Position numbers and translations under genes: made by a program. Shown here in pieces: positions 26,293 through 34,902 of a DNA stretch of 64,000 bases; position 1 is the first letter of the stretch; every line of letters starts with the position of its first letter. The stretch covers positions 3,688,501-3,752,500 of the forward strand of contig NZ_CP089391.1 of assembly GCF_027594865.1 (NCBI RefSeq), written 5' to 3'. The notes beneath the pieces are model-generated. The model was not told where the DNA came from. It saw only the letters and a list, made by a program, of their open reading frames with translations, and did no database searches. Source of the stretch: Bradyrhizobium xenonodulans (GTDB taxonomy: Bacteria; Pseudomonadota; Alphaproteobacteria; Rhizobiales; Xanthobacteraceae).

Positions 26293-27279
26293 ATGTATCT
26301 CGTCAAGAATTCGCCGCGCGCGCTGTTCGCCGCGCTGATTCCGCTGGCCATCGTCGAAGCCGTGCTGATGGTCTTCGCCATCGCGGGCGGGCAGGTGACC
26401 GATCCCGCAGGCGTGCCTGCGCCAGATCAGATCGCGATGCTCTATGCGGGACGCATGGCGATGAACGCGGCCTTCCTGTTCGCCGGGCACATGGTGCTTC
26501 GGCAGTGGACGATCTCGAGCCGGCTCGCCTACGGTCTCATGGGCGGCGTCATGGCGGCGGCGAGCTATAGCATCGCGATCCGCAACCACATCCAGCTGGC
26601 CGCGCCCGGCGACGGTACGGTGGTGACTATCGGCCTGTTGCCGACGATCGCGGGAATGATCGGCGGCTTCCTCTATGGCCAGTTCGCCGGCCTTAGTCCG
26701 GCTGCCCGTGCGACCGGCGTAGCCTCCGCCGCCAACGCACCGGCAGCGCCGCCGCCCATCGTATTCGACGGACCGGTCCGGGTCCGCACGTCGGTCGCCG
26801 GCATCGCGATCGCGGCCCTGATGCCGACGGTGCTCGCGACGCTTCTGCCTTACACGCTGCTGCCGCTCCTGATGAACGGCTTCGCGGACAAGAGCACGGC
26901 GCATATCTTCGCGGCCGTGATCCCGGCGCAAACCTTCATGGTCATGATGGTGATCTCGGTCATTCCTTCGAGCATCTTCATGCTCTGCGTGCACCATGTT
27001 GCGCGAGCGATGAGCCGCCGCGGCGCGTGGGAATACGCGGCGATCGGCGCCGTCGCGGCATTCGCCTGTATGCTGCTGCTTGTCCTGGTCGTGCCGATCT
27101 TCGCTGCGCTGCTGGTGCCGGCGGCATTTTGCGGAGCCGTTATGGGCGCACTCTATCGCCGCTTCGCCGGCCTCGAGCCGTTGCCGTTACCGGAAGCCGT
27201 GATTGCAACCGATCCGAACGCGCTGGTCGGCGCCGATCATCCGTCGCGGCATCAGCACGGCGTCATTCTCAGCAACTGA
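26293..27279 (+). CDS. Multi-pass membrane protein of unknown function
   Basis: 328 aa with about seven TM helices (about 10-32, 54-70, 80-97, 112-132, 178-204, 212-240, 252-285). No transporter or enzyme signature recognised; the loop between helices 4 and 5 is Ala/Pro-rich. A 53-aa one-helix protein follows after 17 bp, probably in the same transcript. Start ATG at 26293. Confidence 0.68.
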   Translation: MYLVKNSPRALFAALIPLAIVEAVLMVFAIAGGQVTDPAGVPAPDQIAMLYAGRMAMNAAFLFAGHMVLRQWTISSRLAYGLMGGVMAAASYSIAIRNHIQLAAPGDGTVVTIGLLPTIAGMIGGFLYGQFAGLSPAARATGVASAANAPAAPPPIVFDGPVRVRTSVAGIAIAALMPTVLATLLPYTLLPLLMNGFADKSTAHIFAAVIPAQTFMVMMVISVIPSSIFMLCVHHVARAMSRRGAWEYAAIGAVAAFACMLLLVLVVPIFAALLVPAAFCGAVMGALYRRFAGLEPLPLPEAVIATDPNALVGADHPSRHQHGVILSN

Positions 27280-27296
27280 TCGCGAGGGACGGAAAC

Positions 27297-27458
27297 ATGA
27301 AAGCATTTGCAGCGCTTGGCGCGGCAATTGTGATTGCCTCTGTGGCGGCGGTCTGGTTCTTGACCGGGCCCGTGGTGGTGAATGCAGAGGTCAAACCGCT
27401 CCAGCCCAGCGCTAAAATCCCGACGTTCAAGCCGGTGCCGACGGACCTGGCGCGCTAG
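27297..27458 (+). CDS. Small membrane or secreted peptide
   Basis: 53 aa: an N-terminal hydrophobic helix (FAALGAAIVIASVAAVWFL) and a short Pro/Lys tail. GAGGGACGGAA precedes the ATG. Likely co-transcribed with the membrane protein before it. Function unknown. Confidence 0.55.
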   Translation: MKAFAALGAAIVIASVAAVWFLTGPVVVNAEVKPLQPSAKIPTFKPVPTDLAR

Positions 27459-27511
27459 TCGACTGACAGCGAAGGATTTTGGACACACCGGACACGCGCG
27501 CCGTTCTCGCC

Positions 27512-27943
27512 TTACTCCGCGGGCCGCGCAATGCGCCATTGCAGCGTCGTGGCGTTGCCGTTGGCATCGCCCGGCGCCTTGTCAGCCGGTGAGGTATAGA
27601 GCGGGCGATAGCGGTATGCCCACATCTTGCTGCCGTCGTCGCGATTGATCACGGTGAAATCGCCGATGGCCTTGGCTTCGGCCGTTGCGGGCAGCGGGAC
27701 CCAACTCTGGGCGCACTTGCCGTTGCAGTTCGACGTCTTGCCCGTGGTGTCGCGCTCGTAAGTGTAGAGCGTCATGCCCTTGAGATCGACCAGCTTGGGA
27801 CCCTGCTTGGTCAGGACCACCTTGGCCGGCGCGGTGGTTGCTTCGGGTTTCGGCGGAGGAGGGTCACCGCCACCATGGCCGTTCGCGAGCGCAGGACCGG
27901 TCGAGAGCGCGATGACGGCAGCCGCAACGTGGAACCTGAGCAT
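27512..27943 (-). CDS. Secreted-repeat (PF03640-type) protein
   Basis: 143 aa with a signal peptide (cleavage after ALA-NG, about 20). It shows the repeat hallmark of this family: LVDLKGMTLYTYERDTTGK, then CNGKCAQSWVPL, in which the two Cys probably form a disulfide. Such proteins are periplasmic, of unknown role, often near redox or stress genes. A perfect CtrA-type box lies 22 bp upstream. Confidence 0.82.
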   Translation of the reverse strand: MLRFHVAAAVIALSTGPALANGHGGGDPPPPKPEATTAPAKVVLTKQGPKLVDLKGMTLYTYERDTTGKTSNCNGKCAQSWVPLPATAEAKAIGDFTVINRDDGSKMWAYRYRPLYTSPADKAPGDANGNATTLQWRIARPAE

Positions 27944-27965
27944 CCGATACTCCAGACCGGCAAAG

Positions 27966-27980
27966 TTAATCGCGCGTTAA
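27966..27980 (-). promoter_or_regulatory. CtrA-type box TTAA-N7-TTAA
   Basis: TTAATCGCGCGTTAA matches the CtrA consensus exactly, 22 bp before the secreted-repeat gene. A binding site so close to the start would more easily repress than activate. A single short match can occur by chance. Confidence 0.4.
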
Positions 27981-28125
27981 GCGCAGAATGTTGCCGACCA
28001 TAGCAGCCGAAGGTTAGTACCTGGTTTCGCAGGCCTACGAAACATACTGATAGAAATACGGGGTTTGGCTGCTGTTTGATGCGTCTTCTTGACGCGAACC
28101 GGTATCCACTTCGCTCGAAACCGCT

Positions 28126-28584
28126 TTAGGCCTCGCGCAGGGGCGCGCGGCTTAGCTCGTTGCCGGCGGCGATGGCCTTGCGCATGAGCCGCATCAGCTC
28201 CTCGCCTTCCTTCGCGCTGAGACCGCGCAGCATGATGCGCTGGGCGGACTCCACTGCCGGCGTGATCTTGCGCAGCGCGCGCCGGCCCTCGTCGGTGATC
28301 TCGAGCGCGCGGGCACGGCGGTCGCGGGGACTGGCACGGCGCTCGATGAGGCCCTTCTGCACGAGGCGATCGATCACCCCGGTGATGGTGGTGCGGTCGT
28401 AGGCGATCAGGCCTGCGAGCGTCACCTGGTCGAGCCCCGGATTGGCCTTGATGGTCGCGAGCGCGGCGTATTGCACCGGCGTGAGGTCGAAGCCGGCATC
28501 CCCGACCTCGGCCAGAAACACCGCCACCGCGATCTGCTGGAACCGGCGCGCCAGATGCCCAGGCATGTCGTTGTTGTCTTTCAC
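28126..28584 (-). CDS. mobR: MarR family regulator MobR of 3-hydroxybenzoate hydroxylation
   Basis: 152 aa from the GTG at 28584, which has GGAG 6 nt before it. Winged helix at about 50-115: LDQVTLAGLIAYDRTTITGVIDRLVQKG then the wing SPRDRRARALEITDEG. Divergent from mobA, as in Comamonas testosteroni, where MobR represses mobA and is released by 3-hydroxybenzoate. A 23-bp inverted repeat lies between -35 and -10 of the mobA promoter. Assignment rests on family plus this neighbour. Confidence 0.8.
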   Translation of the reverse strand: MKDNNDMPGHLARRFQQIAVAVFLAEVGDAGFDLTPVQYAALATIKANPGLDQVTLAGLIAYDRTTITGVIDRLVQKGLIERRASPRDRRARALEITDEGRRALRKITPAVESAQRIMLRGLSAKEGEELMRLMRKAIAAGNELSRAPLREA

Positions 28585-28620
28585 CGAATTCTCCGTTGGG
28601 AGCAGGGACGGTGCGGATCG

Positions 28621-28649
28621 TTGACAAGTATACTGATAGTCAGCATACT
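28621..28649 (+). promoter_or_regulatory. mobA promoter with embedded MobR operator
   Basis: -35 TTGACA (28621-28626) and -10-like CATACT (28644-28649) with a 17-bp spacer. The inverted repeat AGTATACTG (28627-28635) and CAGCATACT (28641-28649), one mismatch, 5-bp gap, fills spacer and -10, so a bound repressor would exclude RNA polymerase. Confidence 0.65.
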
Positions 28650-28687
28650 GAGCAATATCCAAACAGAACGTTGCGGGAGAGGTGCTC

Positions 28688-30610
28688 ATGCAATTCCATC
28701 TCAATGGATTTCAGCCGGGCGATCCCGAGATCGCCGATCCCGCCGCGCGCATTCAGCCTTCGGGCGCTCAGGGTCCGGTGCCCGAAGAGGTCGATGTCCT
28801 CATCGTCGGCTGTGGACCGGCGGGCCTGACGCTCGCCGCCCAGCTCGCGCAATTCCCTGACATAAAGACCTGCATCGTCGAGCAGAAGCCGGGCCGCCTG
28901 CTGGTCGGGCAGGCCGACGGCGTCGCCTGCCGCACCATGGAGATGTTCCACGCCTTTGGTTTCAGCGAGCGCGTGCTGAAGGAGGCCTATTGGGTCAACG
29001 AGACGACGTTCTGGAAGCCGGACGAGCGGGCGCCCGAGATGATCGTGCGCAGCGGGCGGGTGCAGGACGTCGAGGACGGCCTGTCGGAATTTCCGCACGT
29101 CATCCTCAACCAGGCCCGCATCCATGACGGCTTTCTCGACGTGATGCGCAAAGCACCGGCGAAGATCGAGCCCCATTACAGCCGCCGCCTGCTCGACCTT
29201 CAGGTCGATCCGGCTGCGGGGCCGGCAGACCATGCCGTGACCGTACGGCTCGAACGTGTCGATGCCGGAAACGAGGGCAAGGTCGAGACCATCAGGGCGC
29301 GCTATGTCGTCGGTTGCGACGGCGCGCGCAGTACGGTGCGCAAATCGATCGGCCGCGAGCTGCACGGCGATTCCGCCAACCACGCCTGGGGCGTGATGGA
29401 CTTGCTCGCGGTGACCGATTTTCCGGATATCCGCTTCAAGGCCCTGATCCAGTCGGCCAGGGACGGCAGCCTGCTGATCATTCCGCGCGAAGGCGGCTAC
29501 ATGGTCCGCCTCTATGTCGAGCTCGCCAAGCTCGATATCGGCGAGCGCGTCGCGAGCCGCAACATCACCGCCGATGACGTGATCGCCAAGGCGCAGCGGA
29601 TCCTGAAGCCGCATACGCTCGAGGTGAAGGAGATCGCCTGGTGGTCAGTCTACGAGATCGGCCAGCGTCTGACCGACAAGTTCGACGACGTGCCGGAGGC
29701 CGAGATCGCGACGCGCCTGCCGCGCATCTTCATCGCCGGCGATGCCTGCCATACCCACAGCCCGAAGGCCGGGCAGGGCATGAACGTCTCGATGCAGGAC
29801 GCCTTCAATCTCGGCTGGAAGCTCGCCGCCGTGCTGCGGAAGCAGGGCGCGCCGAGCCTCCTGCATTCCTATTCGGCCGAGCGCCAGGCGGTGGCAAAGG
29901 AGCTGATCGATTTCGACCGCGAGTGGGCGGGGATTCTGGCGTCCGCTGCCAAGAGTGGCGGCGCCGATGCCGCCAAGACGCAGGACTACTTCGTCAGGCA
30001 CGGCCGCTATACGGCAGGGACCGCGACGCATTACCGCCCATCGATCCTCACGGGGGCAGCGACGCATCAGCATCTCGCCCAAGGCCTCGTCATCGGCAAG
30101 CGCTTTCACTCCGCGCCGGTCATCCGGCTGGGAGATGCAAAGCCGGTTCATCTCGGGCATGCGTCGAAGGCCGACGGTCGCTTCCGCATCTACGCGTTTG
30201 CGCCGGCGGAAGATCCTGCGGCGGCCGGCTCGGCCATTCGTGGCTTGTGCAATTTCCTGACCGAGGCGCGGGAATCGCCGCTCAGGCGCCATACGCCCGT
30301 CGGTGCCGACATCGACAGCGTGATCGATTTGCGCGCGGTCTTCCAGCAGGACCATCGCGCGCTTGCCGTGGAGGCGATGCCGGCGCTGCTGCTCCCGCGG
30401 AAGGGGCGGTACGGCTTGATCGACTACGAGAAGATGTTCTGTCCGGATCTCAAGAGCGGCCAGGACGTCTTCGCCATGCGCGGCATCGATCGCAAGGCCG
30501 GCTGCATGGTGGTGGTGCGGCCCGACCAGTATGTCGCGAACGTGCTGCCGCTCGACGGCTTTGCTGCGCTTGCGTCATACTTCGACGGCTTCATGCTGCA
30601 AGCGAATTGA
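28688..30610 (+). CDS. mobA: 3-hydroxybenzoate 4-monooxygenase
   Basis: 640 aa FAD/NADPH aromatic hydroxylase converting 3-hydroxybenzoate to protocatechuate. FAD motif VDVLIVGCGPAGLTLAAQLA (G-x-G-x-x-G, about 37-56), DG motif VVGCDGARSTVRK (about 212), second FAD motif FIAGDACHTHSPKAGQGMN (about 350), then the thioredoxin-like C-terminal domain of the phenol hydroxylase group. Length and N-terminus (MQFHLNGF) match Comamonas MobA closely from memory. GGGAGAGG precedes the ATG at 28688. Controlled by the divergent MarR gene. Confidence 0.92.
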   Translation: MQFHLNGFQPGDPEIADPAARIQPSGAQGPVPEEVDVLIVGCGPAGLTLAAQLAQFPDIKTCIVEQKPGRLLVGQADGVACRTMEMFHAFGFSERVLKEAYWVNETTFWKPDERAPEMIVRSGRVQDVEDGLSEFPHVILNQARIHDGFLDVMRKAPAKIEPHYSRRLLDLQVDPAAGPADHAVTVRLERVDAGNEGKVETIRARYVVGCDGARSTVRKSIGRELHGDSANHAWGVMDLLAVTDFPDIRFKALIQSARDGSLLIIPREGGYMVRLYVELAKLDIGERVASRNITADDVIAKAQRILKPHTLEVKEIAWWSVYEIGQRLTDKFDDVPEAEIATRLPRIFIAGDACHTHSPKAGQGMNVSMQDAFNLGWKLAAVLRKQGAPSLLHSYSAERQAVAKELIDFDREWAGILASAAKSGGADAAKTQDYFVRHGRYTAGTATHYRPSILTGAATHQHLAQGLVIGKRFHSAPVIRLGDAKPVHLGHASKADGRFRIYAFAPAEDPAAAGSAIRGLCNFLTEARESPLRRHTPVGADIDSVIDLRAVFQQDHRALAVEAMPALLLPRKGRYGLIDYEKMFCPDLKSGQDVFAMRGIDRKAGCMVVVRPDQYVANVLPLDGFAALASYFDGFMLQAN

Positions 30611-30763
30611 CGGTGCGTTGTTGCCGTCGCGCGCTGCGCCGATGAACGGCGAATGAATATTGAACCGCGCGCGGCGCGCATCTCGATCTTTCGACGGATG
30701 CGACCATTGTGCGCGGAACGCTCATTCCGCCCGCGCGTTCCGCCTTTAGAGGAGGAATACGCC

Positions 30764-31780
30764 ATGAAACTCAGAAGCGTTTTGATTGCCGCATTATTGC
30801 TTGCCCCGACGGCCGCGCTGGCCGCGCCGGGCATGGTCACCGTGTCGACCGGCTTGCGGGCCGGACCGGGCACGGGCTTTCCGCTGGTCGAGCGCATCCC
30901 CGAGGGATCGCGCGTCAACATCCATGGTTGCCTGCGCGGCAATGCCTGGTGCGACGTGAGCTTCTCAGACGATCGCGGCTGGGTGTCGTCGCAATACCTC
31001 GAATATCTCTATCGCAACCATTACGTCTATCTCCCCGACTATGTCGACGAGATCGACGTGCCCGTCGTCCCCTTCGTGCTGACCTCCTACTGGTCGAGCT
31101 ATTATGGCGGGCGGCCCTGGTATCATCGCCACGCCTACTGGAATAGTTACTGGACCTCGCATCAGCGAGTTGCGGCGCGAATGACGATCGATCCGCGTGC
31201 GGCCCGCATCGGCCGTGCGGCGACACGTGACGCTGCGATCGCGTTGGGACGTGAGGGCGTGCGTGGCAAGGGTGATGTCAGGGGCGCTGCCACGATTACG
31301 GGCCGTGACGCTACAACGGCACGGCACGACGCCGCCGTCGCCAGGCGCGATGCTGTGATCGCGAAACGCGATGCTGCGGTGACAGCCGACCGGACCCGCG
31401 CCGGACGGACTGAACGTATCGCCCATGAGCGTACCAACGTGCAGACCCGCAATCCGCGCGACGCACAGGCGCGCATGATGCACGAGCAGGCGCAGAGCCG
31501 CGCTGCGGTGCGTGCGCAGCCAATGCCGCGTGCGCATGAAACGCCGCGTGTCTCGGCCGCGCCAGCACGTCCGGCAGCACCGCAGGCAGCACCGCACATG
31601 GCTCGGCCTAACGTCAGTCATGGTTCGCCGATGAATGCGCGTGCGCAGATGCCTGCGCCGCGTGCGGCCGCGCCTGCGATGCCGCATGGCGGCGGCGGTG
31701 GCGCTCCGCAGATCAACGCCGCGCCGCGTGGTGGCGGCGCGCCCGCCGGCGGCCCCGGTGGCGGTCACCAAAAGCACTAG
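30764..31780 (+). CDS. Secreted SH3b-domain protein with Ala/Arg/Pro-rich tail
   Basis: 338 aa. Signal peptide (cleavage after ALA-AP, about 20), then an SH3b domain (TVSTGLRAGPGTGFPLVERI ... CDVSFSDDRGWVSSQYL, about 22-80), an aromatic Tyr/Trp-rich stretch (about 85-140), and a long low-complexity basic tail with RDAA repeats ending in Gly-rich sequence. SH3b domains often bind cell-wall peptides. GAGGAGG at 30748 supports the ATG at 30764. Ends at a hairpin terminator. Confidence 0.82.
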   Translation: MKLRSVLIAALLLAPTAALAAPGMVTVSTGLRAGPGTGFPLVERIPEGSRVNIHGCLRGNAWCDVSFSDDRGWVSSQYLEYLYRNHYVYLPDYVDEIDVPVVPFVLTSYWSSYYGGRPWYHRHAYWNSYWTSHQRVAARMTIDPRAARIGRAATRDAAIALGREGVRGKGDVRGAATITGRDATTARHDAAVARRDAVIAKRDAAVTADRTRAGRTERIAHERTNVQTRNPRDAQARMMHEQAQSRAAVRAQPMPRAHETPRVSAAPARPAAPQAAPHMARPNVSHGSPMNARAQMPAPRAAAPAMPHGGGGGAPQINAAPRGGGAPAGGPGGGHQKH

Positions 31781-31791
31781 CGTTGCGAACG

Positions 31792-31817
31792 AAAGCCCGG
31801 CCCTCGCGCCGGGCTTT
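31792..31817 (+). terminator. Rho-independent-like terminator
   Basis: AAAGCCCGG and CCGGGCTTT form a perfect 9-bp stem with an 8-nt loop, 12 nt after the SH3b gene stop, followed by CTGTT. Confidence 0.75.
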
Positions 31818-31950
31818 CTGTTGGGCTGGATCCGGGTTCCGTGCGCGTACAATTTAAGAAAGTTCTTCGCGGGCAGATTTCATCGATCGTAATATGTGTA
31901 CTCAAAGCTGTAAGCATCCACTCGGGGCAGCGGGGCACGGGAGGATGATG

Positions 31951-32229
31951 ATGAGACAGAGCCAGGCGGAGACGCGCCGCCAAAATGTCGCGAAGAAGTC
32001 GATGACCAAGGAGGCCAAGCAACTGACCGGCCTGATCGCCGGACTGCGCAAATCCCTCGACGTGATTCACAAGGAGCGGACGAGCACGAAGCTCACGGGT
32101 GCCGAGATGGGCATGCTCGATGAGCGCCGTAACAATCTGCTGCTCACGATCGCAGCCCTGGACGATCGTCTCTCGGCGGTACAGGGACTGATTGATCTTG
32201 GCCGTCCGCATATTATCCGCGTGCACTAG
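31951..32229 (+). CDS. Small hypothetical helical protein
   Basis: 92 aa, Lys/Arg-rich N-terminus, then two amphipathic helices (LTGLIAGLRKSLDVIHKER and ERRNNLLLTIAALDDRL), suggesting a coiled-coil hairpin. GGGAGG 7 nt upstream favours the third of three consecutive ATGs. Family not recognised. Confidence 0.6.
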   Translation: MRQSQAETRRQNVAKKSMTKEAKQLTGLIAGLRKSLDVIHKERTSTKLTGAEMGMLDERRNNLLLTIAALDDRLSAVQGLIDLGRPHIIRVH

Positions 32230-32474
32230 GCACGGGCGCTAGCGGTTCCGTCGCGGCGGCGATGGACCCGAGCCCGGCCGCGGTTCTGCATGGCATAGGG
32301 TTGGCGTAGCACCGGGCGGATTGCCCGGATGCCTGCGCTGCCGTCGATGCCCGGTTGGAACCAAAGCACGTTGCGGCACATGGATGGCACCAAATTGCCA
32401 CGCTCCCGGCGAATTGCCGCCAAAGCCCGCTGCCACGAGAGGAGCGGGTGCGGGGCAACGCAAGGGGATGCGCA

Positions 32475-32654
32475 TTGGCCTATAAGATGATCGCAGAACG
32501 CGACAACGAGAAGTGCAGTTTTGCCCGCGAGAGCCGGTTGCTCATCGTGGCGAAGGCAAAAGTCTGGGCGAGCGAGGGGTGGCAGGTCGTCATCACCGAC
32601 CAGGACGGCAAGGCCTATACTCCGCCCGAATTCGATCAGCTATCGGCGGCGTGA
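32475..32654 (+). CDS. Small conserved hypothetical protein (TTG start)
   Basis: 59 aa: AYKMIAERDNEKCSFARESR then ALVWASEGW-type strand-helix (KAKVWASEGWQVVITDQDG). AAGGGG lies 7 nt before a TTG at 32475; an internal ATG at 32487 is the alternative. I recall similar short proteins in Bradyrhizobium. Unknown function. Its TGA overlaps a GTG that could start the next frame. Confidence 0.6.
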   Translation: MAYKMIAERDNEKCSFARESRLLIVAKAKVWASEGWQVVITDQDGKAYTPPEFDQLSAA

Positions 32655-32680
32655 CCGCGCGACGGGGCCAGGGGACGACA

Positions 32681-33046
32681 TTGACTTCGCCAAATCGACC
32701 GGGGCGCGATCTGATCGCGCCCTTCATGACTCTTGCAGCGGCCGCCGCACTGACGGCGACGGTCGCATCCGCGCAAAACCTCGACGCCGGCAAGCCGCCC
32801 GCAAAACTCTTCGCGGACGGCTGCGCGACCTGCCATCGCAGTCCGCGGGGCTTGGCGAAGGGGCGCTTCAGCCTGACGCTCACCTGGTTCCTCCGGGATC
32901 ATTACGCGACCAGCTCCGACTCTGCCAAGGCGCTCGCCGCGTACCTGGAATCGGTCGATGGGCCGCCTCCGCGCGCTGCGGCCAAGCCCGGAGCAAAGCC
33001 GTCCAGATCTGCGCCGCGGCCGCCCAAGCCGGAGCAGAGCCGGTAG
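32681..33046 (+). CDS. Small secreted cytochrome c-like protein
   Basis: 121 aa with a signal peptide (FMTLAAAAALTATVASAQ) and one haem motif CATCH at about residues 50-54. A distal Met is not evident in the remaining helix (LTLTWFLRDHYATSSDSAKALAAYLESV), and the tail is Pro/Ala/Lys-rich. TTG start behind GGGGA; a GTG at 32651 overlapping the previous stop is an alternative. Probably periplasmic electron transfer or a sensor, partner unknown. Confidence 0.68.
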   Translation: MTSPNRPGRDLIAPFMTLAAAAALTATVASAQNLDAGKPPAKLFADGCATCHRSPRGLAKGRFSLTLTWFLRDHYATSSDSAKALAAYLESVDGPPPRAAAKPGAKPSRSAPRPPKPEQSR

Positions 33047-33628
33047 CTATCGTTCCGGCTGCTGGCGCCGATAGGTCTGTGCGATCAGCCGGTCGTGCAC
33101 GGCCCGCAGGTCGGCGCTCATGCGGGTCTGTCCCGTCGTGACATAGGACAGCCACGCGCCGTCGGCAGCGAGACGGACGACATAAAGCTCGGGCGCGGCA
33201 TCGGTCGCACGGTGGCGCTTCAGGCGGGCCTTCATCCAGTCGTTCCAGAGCCGGCGCAGCGACGGATCGGTGACGACGACCATGCTCAGCGCCGCCCAGG
33301 GCGTGGCGAAGCCGAACGCCTTCCCGGTGAACACCGCATTGACATAGGCGCGCGTAAAGCTGCCGCGCGGTTTGGGATCGGCTTCGACGGCAGCGTCGAT
33401 CTCGGCATCGACGCGGGCGAGGAGATCGGCGAACAGGCCCTCGATCAACGCCTGCTTGCTGCCGAAATGGTGAAACAACCCGCCCTTGGTAACGCCGGCC
33501 GCTGCCGCGACCGCCTGCACCGTGACGCCGGCGACGCCATGGTCCGTGGCGATGGCCGCTGCGCAGTCGAGCAGGGCGCGCCGCACCTGCTCGGGCTGCT
33601 TGGCGCGGGTATAGGCGCTCGCCGGCAT
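33047..33628 (-). CDS. TetR/AcrR family regulator
   Basis: 193 aa. HTH at about 26-48 (VTVQAVAAAAGVTKGGLFHHF) and a C-terminal ligand domain. Its ATG overlaps the SMR stop by one base (TGATG), so the two are co-translated; the promoter therefore lies before the SMR gene and holds overlapping palindromes. This is the common arrangement of a drug-efflux repressor behind its pump. Confidence 0.87.
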   Translation of the reverse strand: MPASAYTRAKQPEQVRRALLDCAAAIATDHGVAGVTVQAVAAAAGVTKGGLFHHFGSKQALIEGLFADLLARVDAEIDAAVEADPKPRGSFTRAYVNAVFTGKAFGFATPWAALSMVVVTDPSLRRLWNDWMKARLKRHRATDAAPELYVVRLAADGAWLSYVTTGQTRMSADLRAVHDRLIAQTYRRQQPER

Positions 33629-33972
33629 CAATGCGCCGTGGTTTGCGAGAACAGGTTGATGACCACGACCCCTGATACGATCAGCCCGATGCCGACGAAG
33701 GCGGCGGCGTCCAGCATCTGGCGGAACAGCACGAAGGAGACGGTCGCGGTCAGGATGATGCCGACGCCGCCCCAGATCGCATAGGCGATGCTCAAGGGGA
33801 TGACCCGGATCGCGACCGACAGCGCGTAGAACGAGGCGACGTAGAACAGCACCATCGCCAGCGTCGGCCACGGCCGCGTGAACTGTGCCGATTGCTGCAG
33901 GAAGGCGGACGCGGTGACCTCGAAGACGATGGCGAGGGCAAGCGCGGCGTAGGCGTTGAAGGCGGAGGTCAT
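33628..33972 (-). CDS. SMR family multidrug efflux protein (EmrE/SugE-like)
   Basis: 114 aa inner-membrane proton antiporter with four TM helices. The essential membrane Glu is in IVFEVTASAFLQQS (about residue 17), and helix 3 carries AIWGGVGIILTA typical of the family. It exports cationic compounds in exchange for protons, as a dimer. Co-transcribed with the TetR gene behind it. The ATG at 33972 fits the family length; the longer frame to 34146 does not. Confidence 0.92.
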   Translation of the reverse strand: MTSAFNAYAALALAIVFEVTASAFLQQSAQFTRPWPTLAMVLFYVASFYALSVAIRVIPLSIAYAIWGGVGIILTATVSFVLFRQMLDAAAFVGIGLIVSGVVVINLFSQTTAH

Positions 33973-33998
33973 GATCGGCTCAGGCACATTTTCGAAAG

Positions 33999-34016
33999 AT
34001 ACCGCGCGGTAGGTAT
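33999..34016. promoter_or_regulatory. Overlapping palindromes in the SMR-TetR promoter
   Basis: TACCGCGCGGTA (34000-34011) is a perfect 12-bp palindrome nested in ATACC-N8-GGTAT (33999-34016), 27 bp before the SMR start. Likely operator for the co-transcribed TetR protein. Confidence 0.55.
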
Positions 34017-34128
34017 GTTTAGCACGCGGAACGTGGCTTTTGCCGGCAGGCAATATCACGTGTGAGTGACGAGCCTGCGACAGGGGCTGATGCCATGGGT
34101 TGGTCGACGTTTCGCCGCATTCCCCGAC

Positions 34129-34172
34129 AAAACGAAGGCGCCGCACGATGCCACGTGCGGCGCCTTCGTTTT
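34129..34172 (-). terminator. Strong bidirectional terminator
   Basis: A 19-bp perfect stem: AAAACGAAGGCGCCGCACG (34129-34147) and its complement (34154-34172), 6-nt loop, T-tracts on both strands. It lies 17 nt after the stop of the leftward methyltransferase gene. Confidence 0.85.
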
Positions 34173-34188
34173 GCGAGATTCGACTGCG

Positions 34189-34854
34189 TCAGCCGATCCG
34201 CACGGACAGCTCGACGTCTTCGGCAAAGGGCGTGGACATGTAGCCGTTTCCAGGATCGCGCACGCGCGCCAGATAATCGGGGCTGTCATCGGCGTTGTCG
34301 GCGACGATGATCGCGCCCGGCTCGAGATGGCCTTCGACCAGATCCAGGATCTCCGGGTAGAGCGCCTTGGCGCCGTCCAGCAGCACGAGATCGATCGTAT
34401 CGGGCAGATCGGCGCTGAGCGTCTTCAGCGCGTCGCCTTCGCGGATTTCGACGAGATCGATCAGCCCGCCGGCCGACAGGTTGTCACGCGCCCGCGCCGC
34501 CTTGGACGGCTCGAACTCGCTGGTGATGAGCCGGCCGCCGCCATTGTCGCGCAGGCCCGCCGCAAGGTGCAGGGTCGAGATGCCGAACGACGTCCCGAAC
34601 TCGACGATCGTTGTGGCGCGGGAGCTGCGCGCCAGCATGTACAGCAGTGCGCCGGTCTCGCGCGAGACCGCGAGCGGTGCGTCCTTCAAGCGACCATAGA
34701 GGTCGCGGTAGTCGGTCTTGCTCCGCATCATCCGTGCGCGGTCGGCGTCGGAGAGGTCGGCCACGGCAGCGTGCGTTGCGCCCCATGCTGATTCCGCCTC
34801 GAGGAACAGGCGATTCAGCAATGGCGCAAGCGATGTGATGGTTGGGGTGGTCAT
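34189..34854 (-). CDS. SAM-dependent O-methyltransferase (family 3-like)
   Basis: 221 aa. SAM-binding motif I VEFGTSFGISTLHLAAGL (about 85-102), motif with acidic residue LITSEFEP, and DLVLLDGAKALYPEILDL, as in catechol or caffeoyl-CoA O-methyltransferase-like bacterial enzymes. Substrate unknown. Divergent from a TetR gene; a 26-bp inverted repeat between them is a plausible control site. Ends at the strong terminator. Confidence 0.85.
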   Translation of the reverse strand: MTTPTITSLAPLLNRLFLEAESAWGATHAAVADLSDADRARMMRSKTDYRDLYGRLKDAPLAVSRETGALLYMLARSSRATTIVEFGTSFGISTLHLAAGLRDNGGGRLITSEFEPSKAARARDNLSAGGLIDLVEIREGDALKTLSADLPDTIDLVLLDGAKALYPEILDLVEGHLEPGAIIVADNADDSPDYLARVRDPGNGYMSTPFAEDVELSVRIG

Positions 34855-34902
34855 TCAAGGTCTCCAGAATTCGCGGCGAAGCGCCGTGCTTGCGTGGAAG
34901 TC

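Noticed and set aside
28043..28053. Extra MobR half-site CATACTGATAG after mobR
   Set aside because: Only a half-site, at the 3' end of mobR, with no partner arm; likely chance.
32382..32400. Sigma-54 promoter (TGGCAC...TTGC)
   Set aside because: Spacing is one base short of the GG-N10-GC rule; a similar near match near 39281 is one base too long.
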